DNA of 17,063 bases from a bacterium SM23_31 (GTDB taxonomy: Bacteria > SM23-31): contig LJUD01000016.1 of the NCBI GenBank assembly GCA_001304035.1, forward strand, positions 1 through 17,063, written 5' to 3'. The translations under genes were made by a program, and so were the position numbers. Below are positions 5,749 to 12,723 of the stretch, in pieces. Each line of letters begins with the position of its first letter. Positions within the stretch are counted from its first letter, which is position 1. The notes under the pieces were generated by a model. The model was not told the DNA's origin. It made no database searches and worked only from the letters and a program-made list of their open reading frames with translations.

Positions 5749-6777
5749 TTATGTCCTAAGAATATTATTCTTTTTTAATTCGTCTATTTTTTCCTTTTCA
5801 CCAAGTAATATCAGGGTCTGCCCCGGTTTGAGCATAGTGCCGGCATCGGGATTTACAATCATTCTTCCCCTGGGCTCTTTAAGTCCGATTATTCTGAGTT
5901 CCCGCGGTATACAGCAATCTTTTATTGGTACTCCATCTAATGGAGTCCCCTCTACTATGCGAAGTTCCTGCAGTGTTAAGTTCAATTCGGATGCATCGAC
6001 CACAACATCGAGGAAATTAACTACTTCGGGACTTATGAGCATAGATGCCATTCTCCTGCCTGCTATTTGGGTCGGTGATATTACTTTATTTGCTCCTGCT
6101 GAAATGAGTTTCACCTCTGCATTATCATATTCAGCGCGGGAGACTATTTCCAGACCGGGATTTATTCTTCTTGCGGTTAACGCGACAAAGAGGTTATCAG
6201 TGTCATGAGCCAGCGCCGCGATTAAGCCGCTTGCACGTTCCACACCGGCAGCAATAAGGACGGAATCCTCGACCGCATTACCGTGAATGCATAATTCATC
6301 ATTTTCCTTTAAACTTTCAGCTACATTTTGATTATGCTCAATAATTACGTACGTTTTGTTCCAGTTTTTTAACTCTTTTACCGCATGACCACCCAGTCTG
6401 CCGTGCCCGCATACGATAATATGGTCTTTGAGTTTACTTATCGCTTTTTCCATTTTCCGGTCCCTAAATGTGTTTTTAATATGTCCTTCAACTATTAATG
6501 ATGTAATGGAGCTGACTCCATAACCTAAAGTTGTGATACCTATGGCAATAAGAATGATAGTAAAAATTTTAGCCGCATCTCCAAGAGGGAAGACTTCCTC
6601 ATACCCTACCGTTGACAGCGTAATGGTAGTCATAAATAATGCATCAATTAATGAATTTGAATAATCAGGTTCAATTATCATATAGCCGGCAGTGCCAATT
6701 ATTATTACTAAAAAAATGAGAAGCAATAAAAAGAACAATTTCCGGTATAGTTCGGGTACTTTTTCGAGTGTTAGCAT
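5749..6777 (-). CDS. Potassium channel with RCK/TrkA-N and TrkA-C domains
   Basis: 342 residues. Two transmembrane helices (about 14-35 and 70-95) flank a pore loop with the filter TLSTVGYEE (53-61). A cytoplasmic RCK region follows: HIIVCGHGRLGGH (119-131) is the nucleotide-binding G-x-G-x-x-G turn of TrkA-N, continuing through VIIEHNQN and LIAALAHDTDN. A TrkA-C domain covers the end (LRIVEGTPLDGVPIKD, PGQTLILLGEKEKI). This is the MthK-like layout: a tetrameric K+ channel gated by a ligand-binding RCK ring. Filter variation: TVGY is followed by Glu-Glu where many channels have Gly-Asp; this form occurs in other RCK channels. The gene starts at ATG 6775-6777 without an obvious ribosome binding site. 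It is divergent from the dehydrogenase, with a 14-bp palindrome between them. Confidence 0.92.
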   Translation of the reverse strand: MLTLEKVPELYRKLFFLLLLIFLVIIIGTAGYMIIEPDYSNSLIDALFMTTITLSTVGYEEVFPLGDAAKIFTIILIAIGITTLGYGVSSITSLIVEGHIKNTFRDRKMEKAISKLKDHIIVCGHGRLGGHAVKELKNWNKTYVIIEHNQNVAESLKENDELCIHGNAVEDSVLIAAGVERASGLIAALAHDTDNLFVALTARRINPGLEIVSRAEYDNAEVKLISAGANKVISPTQIAGRRMASMLISPEVVNFLDVVVDASELNLTLQELRIVEGTPLDGVPIKDCCIPRELRIIGLKEPRGRMIVNPDAGTMLKPGQTLILLGEKEKIDELKKNNILRT

Positions 6778-6884
6778 ATACTATCAATCTTCACTTATAT
6801 TAAGTTTGTAAGTTTAGTATATTCAGACTCTTAAGAAATATCTTTAAAGCATTATGAATATGTTGTTGACAATAAAAAAATAGC

Positions 6885-6898
6885 TAAACATATGTTTA
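6885..6898. promoter_or_regulatory. Perfect 14-bp palindrome TAAACATATGTTTA in divergent promoter region
   Basis: It lies between the K+ channel (start 6777, minus) and the dehydrogenase (start 7008, plus), about 110 bp from each. TTGACA at 6866-6871 lies 19 bases upstream of TATGTT (6891-6896), so the palindrome overlaps a possible -10 element of a plus-strand promoter. A dimeric repressor site is plausible. The regulator is unknown. Confidence 0.4.
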
Positions 6899-6994
6899 AA
6901 TGCAAGAAAAATTACAATGAAAAATGTCAAACAAAAAAATAGTTTGTAAAAGTACTAAAAATTCCTAAATTGTTACACGGAAATATTATTAAAC

Positions 6995-7001
6995 AGAAGG
7001 A
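6995..7001 (+). promoter_or_regulatory. Ribosome binding site AGAAGGA deciding the dehydrogenase start
   Basis: AGAAGGA ends six bases before ATG 7008. A TTG at 7002 is in frame but touches this site, so it cannot be used with it. A later in-frame ATG at 7041 has no comparable site. ATG 7008 is therefore preferred. Confidence 0.6.
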
Positions 7002-7007
7002 TTGATA

Positions 7008-7805
7008 ATGGTACCGGGACGCAATAAGAAAAAGCATAATATGATTGATTTGTCGGGTAAAGTATCTGTCATAACCGGTGGTTCCCGTGGTATCGGCGCT
7101 GCAACGGCGATAATGTTCGCAAAAGCAGGCTCGGATATCGCAATTAATTACAACGTTAGGAAAGACGCTGCACATGAAATGGAACAAAATATTAAAAACA
7201 TTGGTAAAACCTGTATAACGGTGCAGGCAAACCTCGCTGTATCATCAGATGTTGAACGGTTCTTGAATAATGTTTTTGACCGGTTTAACCGTATCGATGT
7301 TCTTGTCAATAATCATGGTATCTGGAATGAAGATGATATTCCTATTACTAAAATGACAGAAGAGGCATGGGATGAAATGATAAACGTTAATTTAAAGAGC
7401 TGCTATCTTCTCACACGCAAGGTTGTAAAAATTATGCAGCAGCAGGGCGGCGGTAAAATCATAAATCTCTCATCAACGGCAGGACAGCGGGGAGAGGCGT
7501 ATCATTCACATTATGCGGCTACAAAGGGTGCGGTTATTTCATTCACAAAATCTCTGGCAGCCGAACTTGCAGGTGATAATATTTTGGTCAATGCTGTTGC
7601 ACCGGGCTGGGTCGATACCGATATGTGTGCCGGTGTATTCTCAAATCCGAAAATGAAGCAGAAAATAATTGACAGTATCCCGTTAAAACAGATTCCTTCA
7701 CCTGAAGATATTGCCGGTCCGGTATTATTTCTTGCATCCGACCTTGCACGCCATATTACCGGTGAAATATTAAACGTTAACAGCGGGTCTGTTTTATGTG
7801 GATAA
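7008..7805 (+). CDS. Short-chain dehydrogenase/reductase, FabG-like
   Basis: 265 residues from ATG 7008. Classical SDR signatures are present: cofactor motif TGGSRGIG (residues 23-30), structural LVNNHG (the NNAG motif with His for Ala), and the catalytic set Ser156, Tyr169 and Lys173 (HYAATKG). PGWVDTDM follows the active site and the end GEILNVNSGSVLCG matches the usual C-terminal strand. The sequence resembles 3-oxoacyl-ACP reductases, but many SDRs with other substrates look the same. The gene stands alone rather than in a fatty-acid synthesis cluster, so substrate is uncertain. The N-terminus has about ten extra basic residues (VPGRNKKKH) before the first strand; translation from ATG 7041 would remove them. 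A DUF4097-like lipoprotein follows after 75 bp on the same strand. Confidence 0.9.
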   Translation: MVPGRNKKKHNMIDLSGKVSVITGGSRGIGAATAIMFAKAGSDIAINYNVRKDAAHEMEQNIKNIGKTCITVQANLAVSSDVERFLNNVFDRFNRIDVLVNNHGIWNEDDIPITKMTEEAWDEMINVNLKSCYLLTRKVVKIMQQQGGGKIINLSSTAGQRGEAYHSHYAATKGAVISFTKSLAAELAGDNILVNAVAPGWVDTDMCAGVFSNPKMKQKIIDSIPLKQIPSPEDIAGPVLFLASDLARHITGEILNVNSGSVLCG

Positions 7806-7880
7806 CGAATACATTCTTTTGTTATTTTTATAATCGCAATTGACTAAACAATTTAACTTTAACATTTAAAGAGACTTACA

Positions 7881-8594
7881 ATGAAAAATTATTATTTACT
7901 TATTTTATTTCTGCTATTGAGTGCGACCGCTGCCGTATTTTTATCATGTCATAATGACCCTTTGGCTAATCCCAATCTTTATTTTTTTCAAGAAGAAGAA
8001 CAGGTCGCATTTTCATCGGAAGGATATGAGCATTTCCATATTCAAAATCTGCGCGGGAATGTTATAATTGTAAATTCAGATGACGACAGTATAAAAATCA
8101 AGCTTAATAAATACTCTACTTCTGAATTTTCCGAGGAGGTTGCGAAACGCAATATGATTTGGATCGTTGCAGGACTTGATTCGGCGATCCAGGATACGGC
8201 AGTCTATGTGATTTACTGGGAGGCTTTAAGTTTTGACATTAACCTCAGGGTTGACCTTGAAGTGCAAGTGCCTGCCGGAATTAATTTCTCATCAAGTATA
8301 ACATCCGCAGGACATCAGGATATTACTGTAAATATACCGGGAAATAATACCGGGAACATATTCATTTATAATTATAATGGCAATGTTAGAATCACATTAC
8401 CGCAATCCGCTTCCGCAGCAATTATTGCAGATGCTGGCACAGGGCGTATTATATTAGATACCACTTTCAATCCCGTTATTGAGGAATTTGAATTAATTTA
8501 TCCGGGAGCATTATTTCGCGGATTCTTAAATGACGGTACGGGATATGTGAAAGTATCCGTTGATATAGGAGATATTATTTTTGCCGGTACGTGA
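7881..8594 (+). CDS. Putative lipoprotein with DUF4097-like beta-helix
   Basis: 237 residues. A signal peptide (YYLLILFLLLSATAAVF) ends in the lipobox-like LSC with Cys23 as the lipidation site. The mature part is nearly all beta-strand with Asn/Asp turns: FHIQNLRGNVIIVNSDDDSI, VDLEVQVPAGINFSSSITSA, GNIFIYNYNGNVRITLPQSA, TGRIILDTT. The pattern of a phobic strand, G-x-V/I and VPAG is what DUF4097 (putative adhesin) proteins show, where a short right-handed beta-helix is expected. Probably anchored in the outer or inner membrane facing the periplasm. Function unknown. It follows the dehydrogenase at 75 bp; whether they are co-transcribed is unclear. Confidence 0.78.
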   Translation: MKNYYLLILFLLLSATAAVFLSCHNDPLANPNLYFFQEEEQVAFSSEGYEHFHIQNLRGNVIIVNSDDDSIKIKLNKYSTSEFSEEVAKRNMIWIVAGLDSAIQDTAVYVIYWEALSFDINLRVDLEVQVPAGINFSSSITSAGHQDITVNIPGNNTGNIFIYNYNGNVRITLPQSASAAIIADAGTGRIILDTTFNPVIEEFELIYPGALFRGFLNDGTGYVKVSVDIGDIIFAGT

Positions 8595-8612
8595 GGCAGC
8601 AGATGAATTTGT

Positions 8613-8647
8613 TTTTAGCTTTTAGCTATTAGCTTTTAGCTATTAGC
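8613..8647. repeat. Heptanucleotide tandem repeat (TTTTAGC/TATTAGC)x5
   Basis: Five contiguous 7-bp units: TTTTAGC, TTTTAGC, TATTAGC, TTTTAGC, TATTAGC. Seven is not a multiple of three times a codon unit, so copy changes would shift frames. A minus-strand TAA inside the repeat (8643-8645) closes the reading frame of the possible remnant next to it. Such short AT-rich repeats often vary in copy number between strains. Confidence 0.85.
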
Positions 8648-8923
8648 TCTTCTCTTTTATTCCGGATTTTCTTAGCTGGTACAGGGATCGCGGGATGATT
8701 TCCTTCCATTGCCGGCTTTCGATATATTTATAAAGACAATACAAAAACGCAAACGGACACACCGCTCTCCTGCCGGCAAGAATTCTCTAACAAAATTGTA
8801 ACCCGCATTGTATCGTGTTATCAAAACAAAAAGCCTTAATGAAATCCTGACAACCATAAAAAAAACAGGCATGAGTAGTTCCTGATATTTGAAAAATAAT
8901 TCTTCCAATTTTATCATAAACAT
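8643..8923 (-). pseudogene. Possible frameshifted gene remnant, minus strand
   Basis: Two minus-strand frames join into a more protein-like sequence than either alone. The upstream frame gives RYNAGYNFVREFLPAGERC. Near 8765 the other frame continues PFAFLYCLYKYIESRQWKEI and then IPRSLYQLRKSGIKEKS to a TAA at 8643-8645. The second part has the residue balance of a real C-terminus (aromatic helix, basic tail). A one- or two-base shift near 8765 would connect them. I do not recognise the family. The alternative is chance open frames in noncoding DNA. Confidence 0.3.
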
Positions 8924-8962
8924 TATATAAAATGTAACTTTTTTAGTATCTTAATCGTATAT

Positions 8963-8968
8963 TATAAT
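8963..8968 (+). promoter_or_regulatory. Possible -10 element (TATAAT) ahead of the propeller operon
   Basis: Exact TATAAT in an AT-rich stretch, about 110 bp upstream of the first propeller gene. There is no good -35 at 16-18 bp spacing, so support is weak. It is the best candidate in the spacer for the start of the four-gene transcript. Confidence 0.3.
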
Positions 8969-9076
8969 GTAAGGATTGAAAGCACAACAGAGTAATATGC
9001 ATCTTCAAAAAATTACATATATGCAGTAACAGCAAGAGGGAATTTGGTGAGGTATAATAAATAAGGAAAGAGAACA

Positions 9077-10297
9077 ATGAGAAATACTTTGTTTACAGGA
9101 CTGTTTATTCTTCTTCTGTTTTTTAATTGCAGCGATGATGATGTTCAGACAACGGAAATGGAGCCTTTAACCGATGTGCTTACGTTGGAATTGTCTTTTG
9201 GTGCAGATGATGAGAAGCTTAAGAGTGAATTTCTGTTAGTGGCTCCCGAAGATATTGACGTGGATAATGAAGATAATATTTATGTCCTGGATGAAGACAA
9301 AATCAAAGTATTTGACAAAAACGGCGTGGAAAAAACCATTTTCGGCGGTCACGGACAGGGTCCCGGCGAATTTACTTACCCTAAAAAGCTTTCAATTAAT
9401 TCTGAAGGTTTATTGACAGTTTTAGATCAAGATAAGATTAATATTTTTTCGGCTGATAATAAGTTTATTAAAAGAAATCGACCTCGATTCGAGCAATTAT
9501 ATATTAACTACATAAAGGAAAAAGCACTTTTAAATTTCAAGATACAAAGTGTCTATTCACTGAATGAAACTGAAAGAATTTTAAGTTTAACGCCTGCTAA
9601 AGAATTAAAAGGAACACTTGACCTGGTTACAGCTTATTCTTTAGTATACGAAAAATCTGATACTCTTATCGAATTAGTTCAGTACGCACCGGATAACATA
9701 AAAGGAATAAGTGATAAGATGGTTATAGGTGTAGAGCCGAATAAAAGAATGTTTTATACTCCAGATCCTTGGTATCATTTAATTGTAACTATGCTGTCTA
9801 ATAAGCATGTTGCATATTCACATTCCGTGTATGATATAATAAATGACGGCAAAGAATTCAGGTACATAATACATGTTGTTAATCTTGAGAATCTTCAAAA
9901 ATCCCAAATATCTCATGCTTTTAAACCGGTTGATGTACAGAAAGAAATAGATAGCGGCAAATATACTACTGAAACAGGCGAATTTCTTTTGAAAGCCAGA
10001 CTTGAAAATGCAAATTACTTACCTCCACTGGATTTTCTACATTGTGATAAGAACTTACTTTTCGCGGTACACAGCACCGGATATGTGCGGAATTTGAATA
10101 TATTAAAAAAAGGAGAAAAAATCGAAAGCCTGACAGATATTTTTGATATTGAAACCGGCAAATATCTCAGGTCCGCTTATTTTCCATTCATTCCGGATGT
10201 TATAAAAAATGGATATGCATACAGGACGCACCGAAATCCTGAAGGTTTTAGTATTATCGAAAAATACAAAATCGATCCAGCAGTTTACGTGAAATAG
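9077..10297 (+). CDS. 6-bladed beta-propeller lipoprotein, paralog 1
   Basis: 406 residues. The signal peptide ends in LFFNC with Cys18 as lipidation site, followed by an Asp-rich tether (SDDD). Propeller-type repeats follow: DIDVDNEDNIYVLDEDKIKVFDKNG (about 59-83; an NHL-like blade, given here in outline) and GQGPGEF at 93-99. Conserved later segments are VAYSHSVYDIINDG and SAYFPFIPDVIKNGYAYR, then a closing EKYKIDPAVY. The same elements recur in the next two genes. Proteins of this type in Bacteroidota are annotated as 6-bladed beta-propeller or BF3164-like lipoproteins of unknown function. Expected on the periplasmic face or cell surface. AAGGAAAG lies upstream at ribosome-binding distance of ATG 9077. 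First gene of a likely four-gene operon ending in a TonB-dependent receptor. Confidence 0.85.
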   Translation: MRNTLFTGLFILLLFFNCSDDDVQTTEMEPLTDVLTLELSFGADDEKLKSEFLLVAPEDIDVDNEDNIYVLDEDKIKVFDKNGVEKTIFGGHGQGPGEFTYPKKLSINSEGLLTVLDQDKINIFSADNKFIKRNRPRFEQLYINYIKEKALLNFKIQSVYSLNETERILSLTPAKELKGTLDLVTAYSLVYEKSDTLIELVQYAPDNIKGISDKMVIGVEPNKRMFYTPDPWYHLIVTMLSNKHVAYSHSVYDIINDGKEFRYIIHVVNLENLQKSQISHAFKPVDVQKEIDSGKYTTETGEFLLKARLENANYLPPLDFLHCDKNLLFAVHSTGYVRNLNILKKGEKIESLTDIFDIETGKYLRSAYFPFIPDVIKNGYAYRTHRNPEGFSIIEKYKIDPAVYVK

Positions 10298-10332
10298 TAT
10301 TTGAACAATTCACAATTTTTTGATAATTTATT

Positions 10333-10337
10333 GAGGT
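10333..10337 (+). promoter_or_regulatory. Ribosome binding site GAGGT for a TTG start
   Basis: GAGGT lies four bases before TTG 10342. The TTG start gives Met-Arg-Asn and a complete signal peptide aligning with paralog 1 (both begin MRN). There is no ATG in this position, so TTG initiation is strongly favoured. Confidence 0.6.
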
Positions 10338-10341
10338 CAAA

Positions 10342-11493
10342 TTGCGCAATATATGTTGTTTTGCATTTTTGTTACTTCTGTTTTTTAAATGCAGTCAAGA
10401 ATACGATGTACAAAAATTAGAGGCGATACCAACTCTTACTGATGTCTTGACGTTAGAACTCACCTTCGGTGATGAGAAAACGATTGAAAATGTTGATTTT
10501 CTTCTGGCAGTACCCCAGGCCATGGCAGTTGATAATAATGGGGATATCTTTGTGCTTGATGAAGAACGCGTTAAAGTCTTTGATAAATCAGGAAAACCGA
10601 AAATCATAATTGGCAGACCCGGAATCGGACCTGGTGAATTTGAGATAGAATTATCTATTAGTGTGAGTCACACTGGATATTTGAATGTATTTGGCGCCCG
10701 TCAATTTAACACCTTTTCCCCGGAATATAAATTCATTAAAGGATATAGACACACGATTGAACCGCCTTATAAAATAATAAGACAAATGAATTTGTTCGGT
10801 TCGCCTTATTATGTAGAGAACATCGATGAAAAAACAAGATTATATGTTTACTTAGCATTAGAAAGTAAAAAAAATTTTGATATTATAATTCTTGAAACAC
10901 CCGATTCAATTTACACAATTGAAAACTATCCGCAAACCACTCCAACTGATATTCCGGCCAGCTATTATTATATCCATGAACTTGGTGAGCTTTATTTTGG
11001 TACGCTTTCAGGTAATCGATTTGTATATTCTCATTCAGGACACGATGTTTTGGATGATGGACAAAATTTAGCCTACGTGCTTAATATAATTAATCTGGAA
11101 AATGGAAACACATCAACAATTAAACATGCTTATACTCCCGTTGTTAATACACAACCATCAAGACGATATTATGAGAATAAAGATGACGCCAAAGAAACAT
11201 TAAAAATCTTTGATAAAAGATTTAAAGATGTTAAGTACTTCCCTCCTCTGAAAGCGATTAAAACAGATGGCAAATTCATCTTCGCTTTTACATGGGCTAC
11301 GGGAGATTCATCAGAGGTTTTTACAGACATTATCGACGCCGATACAGAAGAATATCTTGGTTCGGCTTATTTCCCATTTATTCCCCGGGTAATCAAAAAT
11401 GGATATGCATATAAGTTTAATGACTGGTGGGCAAATAATGATTTCCCATTAGTAGAAAAATACAGTATCGATCCGGCGGTGTATGGGAAATAA
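10342..11493 (+). CDS. 6-bladed beta-propeller lipoprotein, paralog 2 (TTG start)
   Basis: 383 residues, starting at TTG. The signal peptide ends in LFFKC with Cys17 as lipidation site; Lys directly before the Cys is unusual for a lipobox. The mature start (TLTDVLTLELTFGDEK) matches paralog 1 closely. GIGPGEF, FVYSHSGHDVLDDG, SAYFPFIPRVIKNGYAYK and EKYSIDPAVYGK mark the same architecture. Middle blades diverge strongly from the other two copies, as expected if each paralog contacts something different. The gene begins 44 bp after paralog 1 and ends 37 bp before paralog 3 on the same strand. Function unknown; likely outer-membrane or periplasmic lipoprotein working with the downstream receptor. 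Confidence 0.84.
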   Translation: MRNICCFAFLLLLFFKCSQEYDVQKLEAIPTLTDVLTLELTFGDEKTIENVDFLLAVPQAMAVDNNGDIFVLDEERVKVFDKSGKPKIIIGRPGIGPGEFEIELSISVSHTGYLNVFGARQFNTFSPEYKFIKGYRHTIEPPYKIIRQMNLFGSPYYVENIDEKTRLYVYLALESKKNFDIIILETPDSIYTIENYPQTTPTDIPASYYYIHELGELYFGTLSGNRFVYSHSGHDVLDDGQNLAYVLNIINLENGNTSTIKHAYTPVVNTQPSRRYYENKDDAKETLKIFDKRFKDVKYFPPLKAIKTDGKFIFAFTWATGDSSEVFTDIIDADTEEYLGSAYFPFIPRVIKNGYAYKFNDWWANNDFPLVEKYSIDPAVYGK

Positions 11494-11530
11494 TTTAAAG
11501 TAGATTTAATTTTTAGAAAGGATTAATGAA

Positions 11531-12697
11531 ATGAAATTTTTTCATTATTCAATTGCCGTTCTTTTATTATTTTTTAATTGCGGCGATGATGTTGATGTTC
11601 AGCCTTTGGAAATTCCGGAAAATATTATCGAAAATGTTTTTGAACCGGAGATGACTTTCGGCAATGATGAAAAACTCGGAGATTTTTTACTGGTTAATCC
11701 GATGTGGATGGCGGCTGCAAATAACGGGGATATAATTGTTGCCGACGGGCAGTATCTTAAAATATTCAATAACAACGGCGAACCCAAAAAACTTGTCGGT
11801 GGTCCCGGGCAGGGTCCCGGTGAGTTTCCAGAACAAATTTATAATGTTTTAATAGCGGATAACGGATACATAACGGTAACCGGTTATTCAGACTTCAGAA
11901 TGTTAAACATTTTCGCGCCGGATTATTCATTTGTTGAAATGACCCGTTTCGAGAATAATCCGTTAATTAAAAAACTCTCGGCAGAGGCAATTGACGGAAG
12001 ATTTTATGTGGAAAGTGTTTATTCGTATGGTCCCGATGAATTTTTTGTCAACGCAGGCTGGGCAAGTAAAATTGATGAGTCTACATCGGCTTTTTATCAC
12101 ATCCGAAACGGGGAAGCATCATTAATCAAAGAATTTAAAGCAAAAGTGGATAAAACTACTTTAAGAATATTTCCATATTATCTTCTATCAAATAAAAGAA
12201 TTATGTATATTGACCCGGAATTATTTAAAGAAAAAAGAGGTGATGACTGGTACTATATCCTTCACATACATGACCTTAATACGTATGAAACCACCCAGAT
12301 TGAAAGACAATACGTTCCGGTCAGGATACCCGATTCCTTAATGGTATATAAAGAACCGAAATTACCGCCTGCCGCAAGTGAAAGCTTAAAGAAGGCAATG
12401 ATAAAAGGTGAAAAGGAGCGTATTGAAGAATTGAAGAAAAAGAAGGTATATGATTTTTACAAAAAAATATATACCGATAACAATTTAATTTTTGTCGTTA
12501 CGTACATAAAAGTACCGGATAAAGGATATGTTGTAGAAATTATTGATGCCGGCACCGGTGAGTATCTTCGCTCGGCATTTTTTGACTTTTTCCCTCAAGT
12601 ATTAAAAAATGGGTATGCGTACAGGCTGATGTTTGACCGTAATATCTTCCCGTACGTTGAAAAGTACATCATTAATCCGGCGGTGTACGGTAAATAA
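11531..12697 (+). CDS. 6-bladed beta-propeller lipoprotein, paralog 3
   Basis: 388 residues. The signal peptide ends in LFFNC with Cys17, followed by GDDVDVQ. GQGPGEF, FGNDEKLGDFLLVNP, SAFFDFFPQVLKNGYAYR and EKYIINPAVYGK align with paralogs 1 and 2. It is the most diverged: the usual YSHS-type segment is replaced, and a very charged stretch (KGEKERIEELKKKKVYDF) precedes the last blades. The ribosome binding site AAAGGA (11517-11522) is eight bases before ATG 11531. An earlier ATG at 11526 would give only Met-Lys then TGA, overlapping the true start (ATGAAATGA); it is probably irrelevant or a minimal coupling signal. Ends 26 bp before the TonB-dependent receptor. Confidence 0.84.
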   Translation: MKFFHYSIAVLLLFFNCGDDVDVQPLEIPENIIENVFEPEMTFGNDEKLGDFLLVNPMWMAAANNGDIIVADGQYLKIFNNNGEPKKLVGGPGQGPGEFPEQIYNVLIADNGYITVTGYSDFRMLNIFAPDYSFVEMTRFENNPLIKKLSAEAIDGRFYVESVYSYGPDEFFVNAGWASKIDESTSAFYHIRNGEASLIKEFKAKVDKTTLRIFPYYLLSNKRIMYIDPELFKEKRGDDWYYILHIHDLNTYETTQIERQYVPVRIPDSLMVYKEPKLPPAASESLKKAMIKGEKERIEELKKKKVYDFYKKIYTDNNLIFVVTYIKVPDKGYVVEIIDAGTGEYLRSAFFDFFPQVLKNGYAYRLMFDRNIFPYVEKYIINPAVYGK

Positions 12698-12723
12698 TTC
12701 AGGTATAATACTTATTAACATTC

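Larger units (their letters stand above)
8595..9076. other. 482-bp intergenic region: heptamer repeat, possible gene remnant, promoter
   Basis: No intact gene is supported here. From left to right it holds a five-copy heptanucleotide repeat (8613-8647), a possible frameshifted minus-strand gene remnant (8643-8923) and an AT-rich promoter-like region with TATAAT at 8963-8968 before the propeller lipoprotein operon. A minus-strand open frame of 83 residues (8672-8923) on its own is not convincing as a gene. Confidence 0.5.

Noticed and set aside
5828..6208. Plus-strand 126-residue open frame
   Set aside because: It is antisense to the K+ channel RCK region.
7802..7830. Terminator after the dehydrogenase (ATAAC...GTTATTTTT)
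   Set aside because: The stem is only five A/T-rich base pairs with a long loop; too weak to call.
8613..8647. Short CRISPR-like array
   Set aside because: Units of 7 bp follow one another without spacers; it is a simple tandem repeat.
8672..8923. Intact 83-residue minus-strand gene
   Set aside because: The C-terminal part is less protein-like than the alternative frame, there is no ribosome binding site, and the position fits a remnant or chance frame better.
11877..11886. Third TAACCGGTTA palindrome as operator
   Set aside because: It lies inside the coding sequence of propeller paralog 3, encoding ordinary residues; probably coincidental.
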